64,000 nt of DNA, taken from the NCBI RefSeq assembly GCF_002305875.1, contig NZ_CP022098.1:5084001-5148000 (forward strand). Direction: 5' to 3'. A program made the translations under genes and the position numbers. Below are positions 35,319-43,446 of the stretch, one piece after another; positions within the stretch are counted from its first letter, which is position 1; each line of letters starts with the position of its first letter. The notes under the pieces were generated by a model. That model saw only the letters and a list, made by a program, of their open reading frames with translations. It searched no databases and was not told where the DNA came from. This stretch comes from Cystobacter fuscus (GTDB lineage: Bacteria > Myxococcota > Myxococcia > Myxococcales > Myxococcaceae).

Positions 35319-37628
35319 TCAGTGGAATCCTCCATATCCACTTTCGACGGGAGGACGCACGGGAGTCTCACCCGAGGTCCTCCCCGGCGTGGGCCGTCGC
35401 TCGAGCAGACGTGGCAGACGCAAACGTACGCGGGTTCCCTCTCCCTCGCGGCTCTCCAGTTCCAGGCGGCCACCGTGTTGCAGCACGATGCCCCGGGCCA
35501 GGAACAACCCCAACCCCAGTCCCCCGCGATCATGGGGCGAGCCCGCATGGGCCCGGTAGAAGCGTTCGAAGACCCGCTCCCGCTGTTCCGCCGGGATGCC
35601 AATGCCCTGGTCGTGAATGCAGATCTCCACCACGTCCCCGTCGGGAGTGACGGCCACCTCCACGTCCTGGCCCATGGGTGAGTAGCGTGCGGCATTGTCG
35701 AGCAACTCGGCGAGCACCTGCGCCAACCGCGCGCGATCCCCGAACACCCACGTGTCGGGAACCGTCCGGAGGTGGATGGGATTGTTCGGGTGATTGGCGA
35801 TGGTTCGGACGATGGCTGCCTCCACCAGCGCCCGCAACTCCACCTCCTCCTTCTCGAAGCGCAACTGGCCGCTCTGGAGCTGCGAGGCATCGAGCAGCGT
35901 CCGCACCAACCGATCCATGCGATCCACGCCGCGGCAGATGCCCTCGAGCAACCGGCCCAGGGCGGAGGAGGAGTTTTCCGCACGCCGGGCGAGCTGCGCG
36001 AAGGACTTCATCACCGTCAGGGGCGTCTTCAGCTCGTGCGCGGCCATCCTCACGAAGTCGCCCTGGAGGCGCTCCAGCTCGATGGCCTGGGTGATGTCGC
36101 GCGCCACCGACACCGCGGCGATGACGCGACCCGACTCGTCGCGGATGGGCGCGGAGTTCAGTCGGAGGACGAGCTGCTGGGGCGCTTGGGGCCCGGTGAT
36201 GATGAACTCCGTGTCGCCCACCTGCTCGCCTCGCAGGGCGCGGTTCATGGGCACCTCATCGAAAGGAAGTGCCCGCCCGTCCAACCCCCGGGGGCGATGG
36301 TGCGGATACACGGAGTCCAGCCGGGACCCTTCGTGCATCGCCTGCCCGAAGAGCTTCAGCGCGGCCCGGTTGGCGAGGGTGATCACCCCCAGGGCATCGG
36401 TCACGACGACGGCATCGACCATGCCTTCGAGGATGGCGTGGAGCTCCGCCGAGCGCTGCCGTACCTGGGCGAGCAGCCGTTGCCGCTCTTTCTCCTGACG
36501 CTGGCGCTCGGCGAGCGTGCGCATCAGGGCGCGTGTCCGTTCCGAGCGGGCCATGGCCAGGCCGCTCGCCCCCAGTCCTCCCCAGAGCATCACACACAGG
36601 GCCACCACCAACCCCGCCTGCCGGTGAACGGCCTTGAAAAGCACACCTTCGTCCGTCGAAGCGAAGACCCTCCAGCCCACCTGGGGGACTCTCACCTCGG
36701 TGCGGTGCCGTCCCCGATCCAACCCCTGTTCGTGTTCCCACGTCCGCAACTCCACGAGGGTGAGTTCACACAGGGACCGCACGGGTCTGCCTCGTGCTCG
36801 TGCCCAGGCGAGCAGTTGCTCCTCCCGCGGGTGGGCGAGGAGCGCGCCAGCGGGGCTCGCGACATAGAGGAACTCCGAGGGAGACAGGTTGGCATGGCGG
36901 ACCATGTCCGTGACCTGGGGGAGGAAGAGGTCCACGCTCACCACCCCGCGCAGCCGTCCCTGGTCGTCGAAGAAGGCCCTCGAGAGTGTCTCGTACGGCT
37001 GGTCCTCTTCGACGTAGGGCTCGGAGATGACGAGGCGGCCCCCGCGCGCGCGCGCCTGCTGGTACCAGGGTTGTCGGAAGTAGTCGTAGGCGGGCGTGGA
37101 CCACTCATAGGTGAGGAGCGGAAGCGCTCCATGTCTCGCCACCTCCCGGTGGATGTAGGGCCCCATGTGGCGTGTGCCTGGCAGGAACCGACCGGGCTCG
37201 AACCACACACCGAGCCCGTAGATGGTGCTCTCGGGTGCGGAGGCCAGTACGCGGCGCATCAACTCCTCGAGCACGTGCTTCTCTTCGGGCGGGCCCGCGA
37301 GCACGGCCAGGGTATCCATGAGCTGCTCGGCGCCGCGCAACGTGGTGCTCAGTTGCGAGGCCAGCTCCTGGATGCGGGCCAGCTGTTGGGCCAGGGCCTC
37401 TTGCTCCTGGCCATGGCGGGCCCTCCTGTCGAAATCGAGCAGTCCGATCGTGAGCAGCACCCCCACCAGCACCGTCAGCAGCAGGGCGAGCGAGAGCGAC
37501 CGGCGCGCGGTTGCCTTCTCGCGGCTCGAGGAGGAGCGGTCGTGGGTGCGCAACAGGTCGATGATTTCCTCCGGTCCAACCCTGATAGGTGGGGGTGGAA
37601 GCGCGGTCCGCCAAGACCGGTGCCCCAC
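35319..37628 (-). CDS. Cache/PAS sensor histidine kinase
   Basis: About 769 aa from a GTG at 37628. A cytoplasmic N-terminal tail is followed by TM1 (LALLLTVLVGVLLTIGLLDF), a periplasmic Cache-like domain (about 75-330, with WYQQARARGGRLVISEPYV), TM2 (about 345-365), a PAS domain (about 405-520), DHp MAAHELKTPLTVM (phospho-His about residue 545) and HATPase with ELLDNAARYSP, DQGIGIP and GGLGLGLFLARGI. All catalytic boxes are intact. No response regulator is next to it, so it is an orphan kinase that should sense an extracytoplasmic small ligand. Confidence 0.93.
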   Translation of the reverse strand: MGHRSWRTALPPPPIRVGPEEIIDLLRTHDRSSSSREKATARRSLSLALLLTVLVGVLLTIGLLDFDRRARHGQEQEALAQQLARIQELASQLSTTLRGAEQLMDTLAVLAGPPEEKHVLEELMRRVLASAPESTIYGLGVWFEPGRFLPGTRHMGPYIHREVARHGALPLLTYEWSTPAYDYFRQPWYQQARARGGRLVISEPYVEEDQPYETLSRAFFDDQGRLRGVVSVDLFLPQVTDMVRHANLSPSEFLYVASPAGALLAHPREEQLLAWARARGRPVRSLCELTLVELRTWEHEQGLDRGRHRTEVRVPQVGWRVFASTDEGVLFKAVHRQAGLVVALCVMLWGGLGASGLAMARSERTRALMRTLAERQRQEKERQRLLAQVRQRSAELHAILEGMVDAVVVTDALGVITLANRAALKLFGQAMHEGSRLDSVYPHHRPRGLDGRALPFDEVPMNRALRGEQVGDTEFIITGPQAPQQLVLRLNSAPIRDESGRVIAAVSVARDITQAIELERLQGDFVRMAAHELKTPLTVMKSFAQLARRAENSSSALGRLLEGICRGVDRMDRLVRTLLDASQLQSGQLRFEKEEVELRALVEAAIVRTIANHPNNPIHLRTVPDTWVFGDRARLAQVLAELLDNAARYSPMGQDVEVAVTPDGDVVEICIHDQGIGIPAEQRERVFERFYRAHAGSPHDRGGLGLGLFLARGIVLQHGGRLELESREGEGTRVRLRLPRLLERRPTPGRTSGETPVRPPVESGYGGFH

Positions 37629-37682
37629 AAGCCCAAGCCCCCCTCCTGGGAGGACCCTCAGCGAGGCAAGCCCATGCGCCGT

Positions 37683-38480
37683 TCAGCGGCGCAGGAGACC
37701 TGCCTCGACGCCGCGGACGAGGTCCACCAGACGAGGGCCGAGGTCATTCATGAGGCGTTCGCGAGACAGCTGGAACGAGGGGCCGCCGCAGTTGAACGCC
37801 AGGATTTGACTGCCATCGGGCGGGATGAGGGCGACGCCCACTGCATTCACATCCGAAGTCCATTCACCGACGGAGAGCGTGAACCCATGGGTCCGGTACT
37901 CCTCGAGGGCCTGCTCGATGCCGGCGCGGATGTGCGGCCACTGGTCCGGCTCCTGCCTGGCGATGCGCTCCATCATCACACGTTGTTCCAGCTCGGGCAG
38001 GGCGGCGAGCAGCGCCCGCCCCATGGCCGTGGTCGCCAGCGGGATGCGTGAGCCAACGTCGAGGCGCACGGTCACCGCGGAGTGGGAGCGGCAGTGCTCC
38101 ACGTACACCATGCTGAGCCGATCCCGGGTACCCAGGGAGACCATGGCGTTGACCTGGTCGGCCATTTCCTGCATCAGGGGCCTGGCCATCTGACGGGCGT
38201 TCATACTGGAGAGCGCCGCATAGCCCAGCGACAGCACCCCCGTGCCGAGCTGGTACTTTCCCGAGCGCTCCGAATATTTGAGATAGCCGAGCCGGGTCAG
38301 GGTGTGGGTCAGTCGGGAAATGGTCGGCTTGGGCAGGCCGGTGCTGGCCGCGAGCTCCCGGTTGCCGAGCAGCGGGGTGTGAGGCGTGAACGCACGGAGC
38401 ACCTCGAGCCCGCGCGCCAGCGCCGTCACGAACTGGCGGTCCTTGGCCTCTTCCTCGTCTGGATCGTGCAAGAGTCCCAC
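37683..38480 (-). CDS. IclR family transcriptional regulator
   Basis: 265 aa. The N-terminal winged helix is clear: ALARGLEVLRAF, then LAASTGLPKPTISRLTHTL as the recognition helix, then GYLKYSERSGKYQLG. The C-terminal IclR effector domain has GTRDRLSMVYVEHC, IPLATTAMGRALLA and GVALIPPDG. The effector is unknown. A TTTCGC-N3-GCGAAC palindrome lies about 54 bp upstream of the start, and two near-identical sites lie upstream of the hydrolase at 38651-39535, so it probably autoregulates and controls that gene. Confidence 0.93.
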   Translation of the reverse strand: MGLLHDPDEEEAKDRQFVTALARGLEVLRAFTPHTPLLGNRELAASTGLPKPTISRLTHTLTRLGYLKYSERSGKYQLGTGVLSLGYAALSSMNARQMARPLMQEMADQVNAMVSLGTRDRLSMVYVEHCRSHSAVTVRLDVGSRIPLATTAMGRALLAALPELEQRVMMERIARQEPDQWPHIRAGIEQALEEYRTHGFTLSVGEWTSDVNAVGVALIPPDGSQILAFNCGGPSFQLSRERLMNDLGPRLVDLVRGVEAGLLRR

Positions 38481-38533
38481 CGTCGGGACGATAGGCCCTC
38501 CAAAGACTTCGGGTCAATGCGAGTGCAAGCTGG

Positions 38534-38548
38534 TTTCGCCTGGCGAAC
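38534..38548. promoter_or_regulatory. Putative IclR operator (autoregulatory)
   Basis: TTTCGC-CTG-GCGAAC, a 6-3-6 inverted repeat with one mismatch, 54 bp upstream of the iclR start. It has the same core and flanks (TGG before, AAGG-like after) as the sites at 39656 and 39688. Confidence 0.5.
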
Positions 38549-38650
38549 AAGGAGTGGGGGAGTGCTGAGCGTCAACCTCCCGGGCTCGTCCAGGGGCTCG
38601 TGGGCCGCTCCAGGCACGTGAACACCGGAGAGCCCACGCCGTCCCCTTCG

Positions 38651-39535
38651 CTAGGGCTGGGTGAACTGTGTCAGCCAATCCAGGTTGGTCCTCAATGACC
38701 AGTCGTAGGTGCCCGTACGCCACTTCTGGTCCAGCGTGAGGCCAATGCAGCTTCCCTGACGCATGTAGCAGTGGTCGGCGGATCCATCCGAGGCCTCGGA
38801 ATTCTCCACGATGTACCAACCGCTGGCGTTGTCGCGGAAGCAGGAGGTCGCCAACGGGCAGGACAGCCCTGTCATCGCCTGGATCTGGCTGCGCACGGTG
38901 AGCTCGGTCGCACCCATGAACGCGTCGTTTTCTCCATTCACGACCCGGAGCCGGTCTCCCGGCAATGCGCGATTGCCATTGGCGACGCAGGAGCGGAGAT
39001 CGTAGACGGAATACTCGACGCCCGCTCCCAGCCCGTAGGCGGCTCGCACCCGGTCGTCATGGTTCCTGGCCAGGATGGCCATGATGGACCCCTGGCTGAA
39101 GCCGGCCACGACAACGCCCTTGGAGCAATCCGCCCTGGCGCGCGAACAGATCGTGTTGATGGCGCTGGTCGAGCGGGTCGAATCGAAGATGCACCTGGCG
39201 CGGCTCTCGAGCGTGGAGCAGGTGCCAAAGGTGGCGTTGTCATACTCGACGGTGGCCGCGACATAGCCACGGCTCGCCATCTCCTCGACGGCGGCCATCG
39301 CCGAGGAATGATCGAACCCCTCCGTGGTGCCCACCGTGTAGATGAACACCGGGTATCTGCTTTGCGAGGACAAAGGCTCCTTGCCGATGATGCTGTACGC
39401 CGTGCCACAGATGGCGCCACTGCCGCCCCTGTACGTCGCCGTGAAGCTGGTCAGACTCTGGGCCGGGGCGGAGGCACTCCACGCCATGGACACGAGCAGC
39501 GCAACGAGGATCCTGGAACCTGCCGTCGCTTTCAT
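38651..39535 (-). CDS. Secreted alpha/beta-hydrolase
   Basis: 294 aa from the ATG at 39535, which has AGGGAG a few bases upstream; the longer frame to 39688 runs through the operator region. A Sec signal peptide (KATAGSRILVALLVSMAWSASAPAQS) is followed by a hydrolase with elbow AGFSQGS (Ser about residue 155). Several Cys pairs suggest disulphides in a secreted enzyme. The general shape resembles secreted carboxylesterases of the PET-hydrolase or feruloyl-esterase kind, but the substrate cannot be told. Upstream are two IclR-type operators. The stop at 38651 is 170 bp from the iclR start. Confidence 0.8.
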   Translation of the reverse strand: MKATAGSRILVALLVSMAWSASAPAQSLTSFTATYRGGSGAICGTAYSIIGKEPLSSQSRYPVFIYTVGTTEGFDHSSAMAAVEEMASRGYVAATVEYDNATFGTCSTLESRARCIFDSTRSTSAINTICSRARADCSKGVVVAGFSQGSIMAILARNHDDRVRAAYGLGAGVEYSVYDLRSCVANGNRALPGDRLRVVNGENDAFMGATELTVRSQIQAMTGLSCPLATSCFRDNASGWYIVENSEASDGSADHCYMRQGSCIGLTLDQKWRTGTYDWSLRTNLDWLTQFTQP

Positions 39536-39655
39536 GATTTCTCCCTGTGTCTGGGGGAGGGGCAGACCGCGCATCCCCAGACAATAAAATACACTACATG
39601 GGAAGCGCGGAAAATCAAGCCAGGGCGGTCGGATCGGCCATTGGGATATGGCTGG

Positions 39656-39670
39656 TTTCGCCATGCGAAA
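39656..39670. promoter_or_regulatory. Putative IclR operator 1 upstream of the hydrolase gene
   Basis: TTTCGC-CAT-GCGAAA, a perfect 6-3-6 palindrome, centre 39663. It sits about 125 bp upstream of the hydrolase ATG and shares flanks TGG and CAAG with the site upstream of iclR. Confidence 0.6.
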
Positions 39671-39687
39671 CAAGACCATGCGGTTCA

Positions 39688-39702
39688 TTTCGCTATGCGA
39701 AA
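39688..39702. promoter_or_regulatory. Putative IclR operator 2 upstream of the hydrolase gene
   Basis: TTTCGC-TAT-GCGAAA, a perfect 6-3-6 palindrome, centre 39695. The centres of operators 1 and 2 are 32 bp apart, three helical turns, which fits two IclR dimers on one face of the DNA. Confidence 0.6.
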
Positions 39703-39792
39703 TGAGGCCATGGTGGCTGAAGGCGTGGCATCAGTATCTTGGCAATATTTGCATGGCAGTGATTGTCGGGTTGCGTCATGCCTGCACTTGCC

Positions 39793-39903
39793 ATGTTCAC
39801 GGTGCTCTCCCTCCTCGGCACGCGCACCTACCGCGTCCAGGGCGGCGCCCGCTTCGTCCTGCTGCTGCCCGTGGCCCGGGAGTGCACCTCGGCGGTGGCT
39901 TGA
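39793..39903 (+). CDS. Short open frame (36 aa), possibly a gene remnant
   Basis: MFTVLSLLGTRTYRVQGGAR opening followed by a hydrophobic run and PVARECTSAVA before TGA. It may be the C-terminal end of a lost gene rather than a true small gene. Its last part lies in the direct repeat that starts at 39864. In the second copy of the repeat the frame is not kept. Stretch 39536-40011 otherwise holds only the operators. Confidence 0.25.
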   Translation: MFTVLSLLGTRTYRVQGGARFVLLLPVARECTSAVA

Positions 39904-40843
39904 ACCATACCGTGTTACCCAACAGGACGCATTATTTGACTTGACTCGAGTGGTTGAATCCGCTTCTTTGTGCGGCTGGCGCATCGGCGCGCCTTCACGA
40001 GGGGACAGCAGGTGGCGGACGAGAAGGACCCGAGACACGAGCGGGTGGGGCCGTTCCGGCTCGGCAGGAAGTTCGACGAGGTGGGGCCCGAACTGGGCCA
40101 CTTCTACGAGTCGCGGCACGTGGCCACGGGCCAGCCGGCCGTCACGCTACGGCCGAGCGACCGGGTGCACTGGTTGCACGAGGGACCCTGGCGGCTCGGC
40201 CTGTCCTGTGAGCACGGCTCCCCCGACGTGTCGCTGACGGTCGAACAGGGTCCGCCCTTCGCTCCACCCACCGAGGTGGCCGACCTGCTCGTGTTGATGA
40301 GTGCCGCGTTCCGGCGCGTGGAAGACAGTCCCCGGCTCCACGCCCATTTCGCGGCCGGGCCCGTGAAGCTCCGCCGGGCGGGTTGGGGCTCTCGCGCCCT
40401 CGTGGGCGCCGCCGTGCTCGTGCTGGGACTCGGTGTCTGGTTCCACGTCACCGCGGGCGCCCCTCCGCCCGCGCGCTCTCTTCCCACGGGGGAGGTGCCC
40501 CTGGAAGCCCCGTCCTTGATCAACACCGGGGACGCTTCTGGGCAGACCATCGCCTATCCCCCACCCAGACAGCCCTTTCGCAATCAGAAGAAGGCACCCT
40601 GCAACACCCGGAATCAACTCGAGGTCGAGATCAACGGCGGGTGCTGGGTGGCGCTGGAGCAGCGGCCCCCGTGCGCCGAGGACCGGGCCGAGTACGGGGG
40701 CAAGTGCTATCTGCCCGTGGCGAAGGAGCAGGGCCGTCCGCCACAATCCGCCGGCCCCTGAGCGCGCCGGGCGTTGGTTCGCACCCCGAGAGAAGAGCGG
40801 CTGCGTCCCTTCCTTGCCGTGGAAGCGGCGGGAATCGAAGCCG
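39864..40843. repeat. Direct repeat R1, copy 1 (about 980 bp)
   Basis: Matches 45933-46910. The copies start at GCTGCCCGTGGCCCGGGAG and end at GGGAATCGAAGCCG, with a fixed offset of 6069 bp through the gene at 40012-40761 and only small indels after it. The repeat carries the whole gene and its upstream region. It is the left arm of a larger decayed duplication. Confidence 0.95.
40012..40761 (+). CDS. Hypothetical myxobacterial membrane protein, copy 1
   Basis: 249 aa from the GTG at 40012, with GGGGACAGCAG in front. The N-terminal 120 residues open with DEKDPRHERVGPFRLG, a short kinase-lobe-like pattern I associate with myxobacterial kinase-linked proteins. One transmembrane helix (about residues 128-148) follows, then a Pro-rich linker and a small Cys-containing tail (INGGCWV, RPPCAEDRAEY, KCYLPVA). 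It is probably a single-pass protein with a periplasmic tail. A nearly identical gene lies at 46081-46830. The remnant of a Ser/Thr kinase gene follows at 41054, so the two may once have acted together. Function unknown. Confidence 0.75.
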   Translation: MADEKDPRHERVGPFRLGRKFDEVGPELGHFYESRHVATGQPAVTLRPSDRVHWLHEGPWRLGLSCEHGSPDVSLTVEQGPPFAPPTEVADLLVLMSAAFRRVEDSPRLHAHFAAGPVKLRRAGWGSRALVGAAVLVLGLGVWFHVTAGAPPPARSLPTGEVPLEAPSLINTGDASGQTIAYPPPRQPFRNQKKAPCNTRNQLEVEINGGCWVALEQRPPCAEDRAEYGGKCYLPVAKEQGRPPQSAGP

Positions 40844-41053
40844 CCGCTTGTCGTTCCTTGCGCGCGGTGTTCGCCCTGCAGCGCGGGAGGGCGAGGAGCT
40901 GAGCGCGCGCGGCCTGTTCCACCTCGACATCACCCGGCAGAACACGGGTCCAGTTCGTCCGTGAACAGCTCCTCTTCAGCGAAGCCTTCGCCTCATGAAG
41001 TGAGGGGATGATTCAGGGGCTCCGAGCCAGCAGCGAACAGAGGATGCGTGCGC

Positions 41054-41620
41054 ATGAGCGAAGCCGAGCAAGAGAAGAAACCCGCCCCGGAGCCTGACTT
41101 CAATGCGCAGACGTTCACCATGGTGCGGCCCCCGGCTCCGCCAGCGCTCGAATTGGAGGGGGTTGCCGAGAAGAGCGTGACACCGGGCGTAGACGCGCCA
41201 CGGCAGCCCGGGAGCACACTGGCCGCGCGCTACACGGTGCTGGACGTACTGGGGGTGTACGATGCTGGCACGTTGGAGGACGGCTCCGTCTTCATCGCCA
41301 TGGAGTACGTCGAGGGCCAGACGCTCAGGCGCTGGCGCCATGAGCGGGAGCACTCGTGGCGGGAGGTGCTGGAGGCGTACGTGGCAGCGGGGCGAGGGCT
41401 GGCCGCGGCCCATGCGGCCGGCATCGTCCACCGGGACTTCAAGCCAGATGCGTATGGACGTGCAGTGGGAGCTGGCCCAAGCGCTCTGGAGCGCGAACCA
41501 GGACCGCCCGCGTGCCGTGCAACTGGCGACCGAGGCGCGAGAGCACTGGAAGCGCCTGGGCAATCAGCCCAGGCTCACCCGGGCCTCCCAGTGGTTGGCC
41601 ATACATGCCAGCCCGTGAGC
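41054..41620 (+). pseudogene. Remnant of a Ser/Thr protein kinase with TPR tail
   Basis: The start (ATG at 41054) and the first 55 residues look intact, up to RYTVLDVLG. The kinase then jumps to VYDAGTLEDGSVFIAMEYVEG, so the glycine loop and the ATP lysine are gone. The catalytic GIVHRDFKPD follows, but at about 41449 the frame changes and the text becomes the end of a TPR tail (MDVQWELAQALWSANQDRPR). Two internal deletions thus leave a dead kinase. The same TPR tail occurs again at 48638-48949. Confidence 0.75.
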
Positions 41621-41760
41621 CGCGGTCTGCAACATGACTCCCCTGAACCCCCAGGCGCCCGGCTGGGGCTCCGCGCGCCTGCTGCTCACGCCCGATGCCG
41701 TTGCCAACCGCTGAGGGACCTGAATCTACAACGCACGGCAACCTGCGCACCCACGCAAGA
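41449..41760. repeat. Direct repeat R2, copy 1 (312 bp)
   Basis: Matches 48638-48949 without gaps and with about 12 mismatches by my count. It carries the end of the kinase TPR tail and a further 140 bp. Copy 2 is fused at its right end directly to repeat R3. Confidence 0.93.
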
Positions 41761-42164
41761 GGTTGGGTGCGTCATCGATACGGGCCAGTGCCGCTCCACC
41801 TACAGGCCCCCATGTATCCCCGGGACCTCAAGGTCATCAAAAAAAGCCTGTAATCTCGAACGTTTGAGCGGAACTCGCGCAGCACACCTCTTCACCACCA
41901 CTCGGTCAACAACACGACCTGGAGCGTCAGGCATGCCGCATACTACGGACGCAGCAGGTAGGAAATTAATGCCAAGTGTGGTTGACCACCCGGTTACCTG
42001 TCAGGCATAGTTTCCTAGAAATTACCGCAGTACGGGACTTGGTCGCTTTCGCGTTTATACCTGTTCAGTCCGGCGAGTTCGCTTTTTGATTGTGCTCAAA
42101 TCATTGACCCACGGGGCATCGTTGGCACAGCCACCTCGGATGGTTGCGCCGAAGAGGACGAAAA
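41761..42164. other. Gene-poor, lower-GC region
   Basis: 404 bp after R2. GC content falls clearly below that of the surrounding DNA. I see no gene, terminator or strong promoter. The region leads into the frameshifted lipoprotein gene. The base composition suggests DNA acquired from elsewhere. Confidence 0.4.
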
Positions 42165-42750
42165 ATGGCTTTGCTTCTCCCAGCAGAAGGGGTCAAGGCT
42201 GATGCATTAGCTGCATTGAAGCCCATTCGTTGCACTACTGCTGCCTCGCGTTCTCGACTGAGCGGCGCAGTTGTGACGCAACTCTTCACAATCTTCCTGG
42301 TTGTCATGCCACAAACGGGATGCGTGCGCCAACCTGTAAATGGACTGATCAAGCCAACGCATTTTGCATTTGTCACGATCACTCCACAGAGAAAACGTGG
42401 GCCCGGAGGATGGCGCGCCGCATGCATTCATGCGCAAATCAATCATGGAAATTCAGATGAATCGTACATCTGCCAATTCGGTGTCGAAATGCCAATTGAA
42501 AACGAAAAAAAATGGCCCCATCTCAGATGCAGATGCACGGGCAATTGCAGCCGAGTGCGCCAACAATGCCGCATATACCGTGCTCGTAGGCATGACGGAG
42601 CCAACTCCGCCGCCGCTATATACGTTGTGCTCAGACATCAGGAACAAATACCGAGAGCTGCTGAATGATGCCATCGAGGGTTCGCGAGTCCGGCCGATGT
42701 GCGATCCCAAGACAAAGCCAGTCGTCTTTGGTGTTGACGCTCCTTTCTAG
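42165..42750 (+). pseudogene. Frameshifted lipoprotein, candidate toxin-like protein
   Basis: The ATG at 42165 has GAGG about 9 bases upstream. A hydrophobic stretch (TQLFTIFLVVMPQTGC) ends in a lipobox-like Cys about residue 52; the real start may be later. At the run of eight A (42505-42512) the frame shifts: before it the text is IENEK, after it the next frame reads NGPISDADARAIAAECANNA and runs to TAG at 42750. Seven A would restore one 194-residue protein. The shift may be a sequencing error, a real mutation or phase variation. It is followed after 18 bp by a partner gene, as in toxin-immunity pairs. No catalytic motif is recognised. Confidence 0.55.
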
Positions 42751-42768
42751 GATTTGAGCGGACAGACG

Positions 42769-43344
42769 ATGAAAACCCCATCTAAAGACGACCTGAGTGG
42801 CATCGTGCGGAATTACTACGATTCAAGCAGTGAATTCCTTTACACGTCAGAAACGAGTCCAGCGACACAGCGCCTTCACGCACTATGGACGCAATGGCTT
42901 GGAAACGTGGGACCCTGGAACGCTTTCCTGGATGAACTGGAGAGCGAACTTTCAACCTTTGTCGTTGGCGACACACTCTCATCCGGAGATGGGGGGCCCC
43001 GCTGTTTGGTTTATCCCCCGAAGATGGCTGGAGCGCCAACTGTAGATTGGGTTGTCGTTGGCTGCATAAGCCTATTGGCGCCAGTCTACATGGTGTATGG
43101 TGTGGAGCGTGGTCATGCTGACGGTGGCTTGCGAACCAAAAAGGCCAGCTTCGCGCAACCGCCCCCCAGCATGGCACTCCCAGCTCAAATTGTCGCCAGG
43201 AGGATTGAAGTAGCATTCGGAGCCAGCGCGATTTCTCGTGAGATTGCGGAAACACCTGTGCCGCTCTTTGTTGGGGGCCTGGAGCCTTCGGAAGCTACGC
43301 TCTTCCATGCGTTGTTTACAAGCGACCCAAGCATCATCCCGTAG
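42769..43344 (+). CDS. Putative immunity-type partner protein
   Basis: 191 aa from the ATG at 42769, with a GAGCGGA element upstream. No signal peptide. It opens MKTPSKDDLSGIVRNYYDSS and has VDWVVVGCISLLAPVYMVYGVE in the middle; its last 50 residues include EIAETPVPLF. From memory this pattern recurs in myxobacterial proteins downstream of lipoprotein genes, but I cannot verify it. The gene is 18 bp behind the frameshifted lipoprotein, so an immunity role is plausible. Its 3' third is duplicated at 48950-49109. Confidence 0.65.
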   Translation: MKTPSKDDLSGIVRNYYDSSSEFLYTSETSPATQRLHALWTQWLGNVGPWNAFLDELESELSTFVVGDTLSSGDGGPRCLVYPPKMAGAPTVDWVVVGCISLLAPVYMVYGVERGHADGGLRTKKASFAQPPPSMALPAQIVARRIEVAFGASAISREIAETPVPLFVGGLEPSEATLFHALFTSDPSIIP

Positions 43345-43446
43345 CCTGACGTTGCTTGGTCTTCTGGGGCGTGGATGTTGTGGCTGAATACCCAGAAGGA
43401 GGCACAACATTCTGGAGGGCAGGGGCGAGGTCCCACTGTAGTACTA
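43185..43446. repeat. Direct repeat R3, copy 1 (262 bp)
   Basis: Matches 48950-49199 with one 12-bp net deletion in copy 2. It covers the 3' third of the partner gene and runs exactly to the LysR stop codon region. In copy 2 it is fused to R2 on the left and to a fragment of the VOC gene on the right. Confidence 0.93.

Noticed and set aside
35772-38051. 759-residue frame on the plus strand
   Set aside because: Runs antisense through the Cache histidine kinase and into iclR; no start signal and unnatural composition.
39655-39703. CRISPR-like short repeats
   Set aside because: Only two units, each an inverted repeat with a third copy upstream of iclR; best explained as regulator binding sites.
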